The notes below the pieces were generated by a model. The model ran no database searches, was not told where the DNA came from, and was given only the letters and a program-made list of their open reading frames with translations. Shown one piece after another: positions 58,690 to 64,000 of a stretch of 64,000 bases of DNA. Positions within the stretch are counted from its first letter, which is position 1. Each line of letters starts with the position of its first letter. The stretch spans positions 2,046,001 through 2,110,000 of the forward strand of contig JASBNA010000003.1 in the NCBI GenBank assembly GCA_038087015.1, written 5' to 3'. The position numbers and the translations under genes were made by a program. This DNA comes from Cerrena zonata (lineage: Eukaryota; Basidiomycota; Agaricomycetes; Polyporales; Cerrenaceae).

Positions 58690-60008
58690 TCAATCCTTCT
58701 TTTGAATTATAGAATTCAGAGTGCCCAAAAGATGAACGGTCGACACGGGCTGTAAGGGTTGCTCGGGAATAAGTGACTTCGGCTTATGCGAAAGCAACGA
58801 CATAGGCTTGTGCTGCTTGGATCCTCCTTCTACATGGGCAACGTACTCCCTCGACCCAGGTCGGAATGGGTTATTCGTGCTGACACCACTACGTTCGGAT
58901 GCGACCTGAACAGAAGGCGCGAGATATGTCTGGTCCAAATTCTGCGGCACTTCTCCAACAACCTCTGGTGCATCAATGAGTTCCACTTCCACCATTCGCA
59001 TAAAGCGTGACACCGTCTTCAGAACCAGAATCGCCCGTGGCAGCAAGTTTGCGCCAATTGAGTGGGCCCTTGTCAGCTCGAAGAGCGTTCGGCAAGTCGG
59101 CGGCCATGCCAGCGAAGCTGACCTTCATGTCTTCTGAGTTACTGTTTCGCATTGTCGCTGAAGACTTGATGAGCATACGACCTGGCCTGGGAGGGGCATA
59201 GAATCGACTCTGCAGTTCGTTGTGATGCGAATAAGCAAGACCGGCGAACTTGTGAGGTTGCTCTTCGATAACGCGGGAATTCCTGTCGGTGTACTTCTTG
59301 TACTGAAGATGCGAGAGGAAGTATTGGTGACTACTGGTTTGGAGGTAGGTTGTTTGGCGTGCGAGCTCCCAGAACGAATCTATAGACATCGGCGCATTGT
59401 CCTTTGGTCGCTTGCGCTGCATCCCTCGTCTTCAAGTACTCTCGGAACTGAGGTCGGAGCTTCCTCAGTTTCTTCAAATACGTCTCGAATTCTTTCTCTG
59501 ACATCGCATTGATGTTTGGAGTTGGCATCTTGTCCGCAAAAATACCGTTCTCTATCGCCTCCTTTGCCCGCACTGGGTCAACTCCCTCAGGAAGTCGCAC
59601 GCCATGAGACCTTTCCTCCAACTTCCCGCTAGGGGGTGTTGTTGTATCTCGAGTAGCGAATTCCGAGTCAACAGTCCACCGCCAGTCTGCGTCCGACCCG
59701 AGCTTGTGATACCATGACTTCTCAGGACGGGCTTTCGGAGGAAGACCGACCTCGTCGTACATCTTTATCCACCGTGATTGTTGCTCTGCATGCTTCCACT
59801 CCGTCTGTTGCTCTGGAGAATCGACAGACTTGACGGTAATGTGTGCATGACGTTTGCGAAGGGCTAAGGGACGTTTTAGACCCCAGTGTCCGCGGTTGGC
59901 ATCTCCACCGTACGTAGCGTAGACCTGACCAATATGGGGGTCATATTGCGCAAATTTTGATCTCCTGAGGAGTGCCGCGAATGGCGATGCAGGAGGAGTA
60001 ACAGACAT
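58690..60008 (-). CDS. MRP51: Mitochondrial small-subunit ribosomal protein Mrp51, two frame breaks
   Basis: One continuous stretch of about 438 codons, read in three frames. The N-terminus (MSVTPPASPFAALLRRSKFA, then YATYGGDANRGHWGLKRPLA and DSPEQQTEWKHAEQQSRWIK) matches fungal Mrp51, a protein of the mitochondrial small ribosomal subunit. The first frame runs from 60008 to the C run at 59423-59425. Removing one base there continues into RPKDNAPMSIDSFWELARQ, HNELQSRFYAPPRPGRMLIK and MKVSFAGMAADLP. A second shift near 59000-59014 leads into RFMRMVEVELIDAPEVVGEV and a stop at 58690; a lost GC pair in ACGCGC, or one extra base, would explain it. I saw no intron signals at either place. Sequence error is the likely cause, though I cannot exclude unrecognised introns. 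Confidence 0.8.
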
Positions 60009-61317
60009 TAGACGGAGAGTAAAGATAATTCAAGTTTGAGCAACTCTCGTAAAGCACTTTGCTGGACTTTCTATTCTGTAAGAGGAAGGCGTTTCTCAGG
60101 CTGGATTGGATGTCCGTCCGGCAACCGCCGGTGTAGTATAAAATTGGGCAGACGAGTTTGCTGTCTCTTCACCCAACGACGTCCAAATTACTATCTCAGC
60201 CTCCTAGCTTTGCCTTCGGGTATTTGCTGCTTTCGTAGGTGAAATGGTCCAGACAAACGTCGAAGAGGGATTCGGATGTCTCAAAAACAATCTACGCTGA
60301 TTGCTTCTCCCTCTGGTTGAGAGGCTAGGACGCGGGATCACCTGGAGATCAGCCACAGCCCTTCACATGTTTGTACTGTTGTAGTACAATCAATGTATGT
60401 AGATATTGGGACAATAGATGTGAGTCTTTGAACCTACGCTTCATTTTAAAAGTTTGCTCGATGAAGATAACCCTGGTAACATTACGCACCCCGCTTTCTC
60501 GTTCGCCTCCTCTTTATGTGGTTGGCTTATTGGTAGCTCCTCGGAGCTGCGAGGGTGCGAATGGAGAGTTAAAGGCGAGTCTGAGGGTAGACCATGCAAT
60601 TTTTTGTTTGCTTATCATCGCCGCTTTGAACGATCACGATTACTAACAAAAATGTCTAACATAGGTTTTCAAATGTCAAAACCTTGTAGGTATCCTGCTG
60701 TTATGGTGCAGGATTCATGTCTTCAGATTTTGTCTCGAAGGCTAGACCCCCTTTCTCTTTTTTCTTCTTCCTGGTGGTTTTTTCGTACATAGAACTTTTT
60801 TATGCACTTTTTAATTTACCCGCGTGGACAAGATACGCAAATGAAATTTCACGCGTTCCAGTGATCAAAAGGGCTAAATAAAGTAGGGCCGGGCAAGGAA
60901 CCAACACGATAGCAAACGAATTGAGTGAATTTTGCGTGCAACCGAGCAAAAAGATTGATGCAAAAGTGGGCGGGCGGGCACCGCACCCGACTCGCGACTA
61001 TCCCTCATCACCGTCGCTGTCCGTCACCGCCCACCCAGGACCACTCTCTTCCTCCTCACGACCATCGTCCCGCTCTGTGGCCGAGAGTGACCCCCATTTT
61101 CCCTCCAATTTTCGTCCTTTTTCGTGAGCTACACCGCTGAGCACAGTTGCCAGTGCATTTGTGCTGTGAACCTGTTCCACCGAAGACTCGGACTGTGCGC
61201 CAGCTCGCCAACATTGGACTCGTTTCGACTAACCCCGTTTCAACATTACGTCCTTCGTGCATTTGACGTTTTCAACTTTCAACCTGCTCTACGACAGTCA
61301 TCTTCTGACCTTTGACT
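60009..61317. other. Divergent intergenic region MRP51 / nucleotide-sugar transporter
   Basis: Both genes start outward from this 1.3-kb stretch. No other gene is supported. Pyrimidine-rich sequence at about 60,995-61,125 may be the leader of the transporter gene. Confidence 0.45.
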
Positions 61318-63014
61318 ATGGAACGTATACCAAGAAGAGTTTCGTCCATGCGAGACGTATCTTCTTCGACGCTTGATGTTCATCATCGCCAGTACCCTAC
61401 TGTACGCACCAACCCGCCCTCACCAGTGCTTGAGGGATCGAGCAGTCCACGACCTCCGTCACTATTGCCATATACAACACCGGACGTGTCGCCTCTGTCG
61501 TCTCCTACGCTGTCGAATGCGCCAGCACCGGTAGATAGCTCACCGAGAATATGTGGGATGCCCCTGAAATACGTCTCGTATGTCCTTCACGCTCAGCTTG
61601 TCAGTTTGGCATCAGTTCTAACCGAGATTGAACCAGGCTGGTGACACTAGCAGTGCAAAACGCTGCGCTTTCAATCGTCATGCATTACTCCCGCGTGTCG
61701 ATTCCTGCGTCACAAGCATATTCACCGGCGTCAGCGGTTCTATTGAACGAGTTGTTGAAAGGCTCAATATCCTTCGTCATCGCTCTATGGCGGGTGTTGA
61801 GTGCTTCGGATGCAGCGGGAAGGAGCCTGGTTGGGGTTTTCGTTGCCTTTAAGAGGTTGTGCAGGGAAATCTTCAGTTTCGACTGTTGGAAACTGTCAAT
61901 ACCGGCTTTTCTCTATGTCGTTCAAAACTCGTTGCAATTCGTTGCCATATCCAATCTCCCAGTTGCAACGTTCCAAGTGACATATCAGATGAAGATCCTC
62001 ACTACCGCGGCGTTCTCTGTTGCGCTCCTTCGCAAGAGGCTAGGCTCGACAAAGTGGTTGTCCCTTTTCTTCCTCGCCATTGGTGTCGGCATTGTTCAAA
62101 TCCAATCTACGGCCGGTCATGCTCCTCAACGACCCAACATCCCTGTTGGTAGCGCACATGAATCCGCACCTCTTCACATCCATATCATGAGCCCTCTTAA
62201 AGGCTTCGGTGCCGTCACAGCTGCATGCTTTACCTCGGGTCTAGCAGGTGTCTATTTTGAAATGGTGCTCAAGAACTCAAAAGCGGATCTCTGGGTCCGT
62301 AACGTCCAGTTATCATTATTTTCGCTTATTCCCGCCGCGCTCCCTGTCATCTTTGAATCTCCCTATCCCCACGCGCCCTGGAACGTATCACAAACTATCT
62401 TTAGGAATTTTGGTGGTTGGGCTTGGGCCACGGTGGCTATTCAGGTACTGGGTGGGTTAATTACGGCCATAGTCATCAAGTATTCGGATAATATCTTGAA
62501 GGGTTTCGCAACGAGTTTATCGATCGTCCTCTCGTTTTTGGCATCGGTGGCATTATTCGGCTTTAGGATTACTCCCTCGTTCCTCATTGGGTCATCTACC
62601 GTGCTGGTAGCCACCTGGATGTATAACCAACCACCTGGGAAGGAGCTCGTGGTCATCCAGAGCGTCATCCCGGCGAACAAGAAGTCCATGTCCTCACTTG
62701 GTACTCCCGTCAGTCCCAACGCACCTATCCTCGGCCAATTCCCGTCCCAGAAGAAATCCTCACCGTTCGGCAGTCCGCGAGTATTCGCCACGGCCCTTGG
62801 GTTTGGTCGAGATGAGAAACCCGCCTCCTCCGAACCGGAAAACTACTTTGGTCAAACCCTGGATACGTCGAGATACCTGAGCGCCCCGTATGGTTCTCCT
62901 TTTCCCTCAAGGACTCCTTCCCCTTGCCCCACCCCGCCCTATATCCCTGGATCTAGACCTCCTTCACGTACACAGACGCCCCAACCTCTGAGTAATCTCA
63001 GACGGTCCTCGTAA
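61318..63014 (+). CDS. Nucleotide-sugar transporter (SLC35A-like, UDP-galactose type)
   Basis: Two exons: 61318-61577 and 61637-63014; 545 residues. SLC35A carriers exchange UDP-sugars for UMP across Golgi membranes and supply glycosyltransferases. The core (about residues 84-430) has ten likely membrane spans. Family motifs include KYVSLVTLAVQNAALSIVMH, LYVVQNSLQFVAISNLPVAT, FQVTYQMKILTTAAFSVALL, GLAGVYFEMVLKNSKADLWV and IVIKYSDNILKGFATSLSIV. The N-terminal 80 and C-terminal 110 residues are Pro/Ser-rich cytosolic tails, much longer than in animal relatives (about 350-400 residues in total). UDP-galactose is the best substrate guess; UDP-GlcNAc is possible. Exon 2 of 1.4 kb without an intron is unusual for this window. 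Confidence 0.9.
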
Positions 63015-63681
63015 TTTGACCTGTACGTTGTGCCTGTGTATTCCAGAGCAACTCCCCTTTTGTGTGAGATCCGAAACTTATTTACTTCAATTACTCTACG
63101 ACCCAGCCTATCTTCACGTCTTTCTACAAACGATACCCGTCATCGTCCCCATCATTGCGCAACAGTGTTTCATCCCATCTCCCTCACGAGCGCCCCTTTT
63201 GCCGCACTCTAATTTGAAAGACTTTTGGTAGTGATAGACAATGTCCCTCCCTCTTTCACCTCGTGTGTGTTACGAAATCTAACTACCAATTTCTTTTCTT
63301 GTTCAATATTCGAACTTTTTGTTGCATCTTACATACCTTCTTCATCCATAACGAATATTCTTACGTACGTGCCTACTCTGCCACAACGGTTTGACTACTG
63401 TTGTTGTATGTGTTTGGTATTCACTTCCACTCCTTGGAGTTTAGAGTTAGATATGGTAGTTATACTTCCCTGTAATTGCCTCTTGCTTTCTTGAGGTCCA
63501 CAGAAGATACCCATGTCAGATATCAATCCCAAATTTATTTCCTCCTAAGACTGTGATAGCTACTTCCATCCCGCTTTTACGTCGCATCCTGAATTCAATT
63601 GATCACGAACTTGAACTTTCTTTTTCATTAAGCGCCCATGCAGTTCTTCACAATTTTGGAAGCGCTCATTCCTGTAGAAAG
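63015..63681. other. Intergenic region before the last gene
   Basis: It holds the 3' end of the transporter transcript and the promoter of the gene starting at 63682. No other gene is seen. Confidence 0.45.
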
Positions 63682-64000
63682 ATGCTGAGTGCGGTTGCAG
63701 CACGAAAAGCTCGCCTCCAAGGCCAGGGGGTTCCAGAACGGCAAGAGACACCTGCTACAAGGTCATCTTCACACTCACCTCCCCCTCAATCCCGAGGTCC
63801 CTCAAAGTCAAAGCGAAAGCAAGATGATGTCGGTACATCAAAACCGACATCCCAAAAGAAGAGGAAACGGGCTCATCAAGAGACGAGGAATGGAAAGGCC
63901 TCGCGGTATTTTCAGCAAGCTCGGGATGATCCCCTGAAAAACCAAGATGACTTAATTGTACTCGACGAATCCTCTGACGAGGATGACGCTTCGGATGCGT
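63682..64000 (+). CDS. 5' part of a gene running off the window, possibly polynucleotide kinase Grc3
   Basis: An ATG at 63682 opens a frame to the window end (106 codons, partial). The N-terminus MLSAVAARKARLQGQG leads into a basic Ser/Pro-rich stretch with KKRKRAH, a likely nuclear signal, then RYFQQARDDP and an acidic DLIVLDESSDEDDASD. The opening SAVAARKA, the Lys/Arg-rich block, and the acidic stretch recall basidiomycete Grc3, the nucleolar RNA 5'-kinase of rRNA processing. The catalytic part would lie beyond the window, so this is only a guess. Confidence 0.55.
   Translation, partial: MLSAVAARKARLQGQGVPERQETPATRSSSHSPPPQSRGPSKSKRKQDDVGTSKPTSQKKRKRAHQETRNGKASRYFQQARDDPLKNQDDLIVLDESSDEDDASDA

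Overview
The window looks like nuclear DNA of a filamentous basidiomycete, most likely an Agaricomycete. Conserved eukaryotic genes are cut by many short GT-AG introns (mostly 46-85 nt, with CTAAC/CTGAC-like branch points), gene spacing is tight, and several proteins read like known basidiomycete families. I cannot name the species. All exon coordinates come from hand splicing guided by reading frame and remembered family conservation; no alignment was run.

Layout. 0.8-1.9 kb (-): a disordered protein of unknown function. 1.9-12.1 kb: a gene-poor island with only decayed coding remnants. 12.1-12.9 kb (-): a broken multi-pass membrane protein gene carrying an exact 13-bp tandem duplication. 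13.8-24.5 kb: an AVT-type amino-acid transporter, TYR1 and ILV2 (facing each other 3' to 3'), a small type-I membrane protein and a FAHD1-type hydrolase. 24.8-32.9 kb: a SAPS-domain PP6/Sit4 regulator, the mitochondrial tRNA 2-thiouridylase, and the CENP-C/Mif2 kinetochore protein. 34.0-42.0 kb: an unrecognised 334-aa protein, a 1044-aa Ser/Pro-rich protein and a Trf4/Cid14 non-canonical poly(A) polymerase. 42.1-46.6 kb: an intron-containing tRNA-Glu(CTC), the AP-2 mu subunit, and a secreted CE16-type esterase. 46.6-51.6 kb: a second gene-poor stretch. 51.6-63.0 kb: a Zn2Cys6 transcription factor, UPF1, HYPK, mitochondrial ribosomal protein Mrp51, and a nucleotide-sugar transporter. The window ends inside another gene at 63.7 kb.

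How the genes relate. This is mostly housekeeping sequence without operon logic. Close arrangements are the divergent pairs UPF1/HYPK (108 bp apart) and MTU1/MIF2 (221 bp), and the convergent pairs TYR1/ILV2 (both amino-acid biosynthesis) and HYPK/MRP51 (54 bp). UPF1, TRF4, HYPK and the tRNA genes all act in RNA or translation quality control, but nothing shows that their proximity is functional.

The most important caution is a set of frame breaks inside otherwise well-conserved genes: ILV2 (3), FAHD1 (1), the SAPS gene (2), the Zn2Cys6 factor (1) and MRP51 (2). Most are one base and most lie in short homopolymers, which looks like uncorrected sequencing error more than gene death. The 7TM pseudogene with its 13-bp duplication is different and looks like a real lesion. 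I found no CRISPR array, rRNA, complete transposon, or convincing new multi-gene system.
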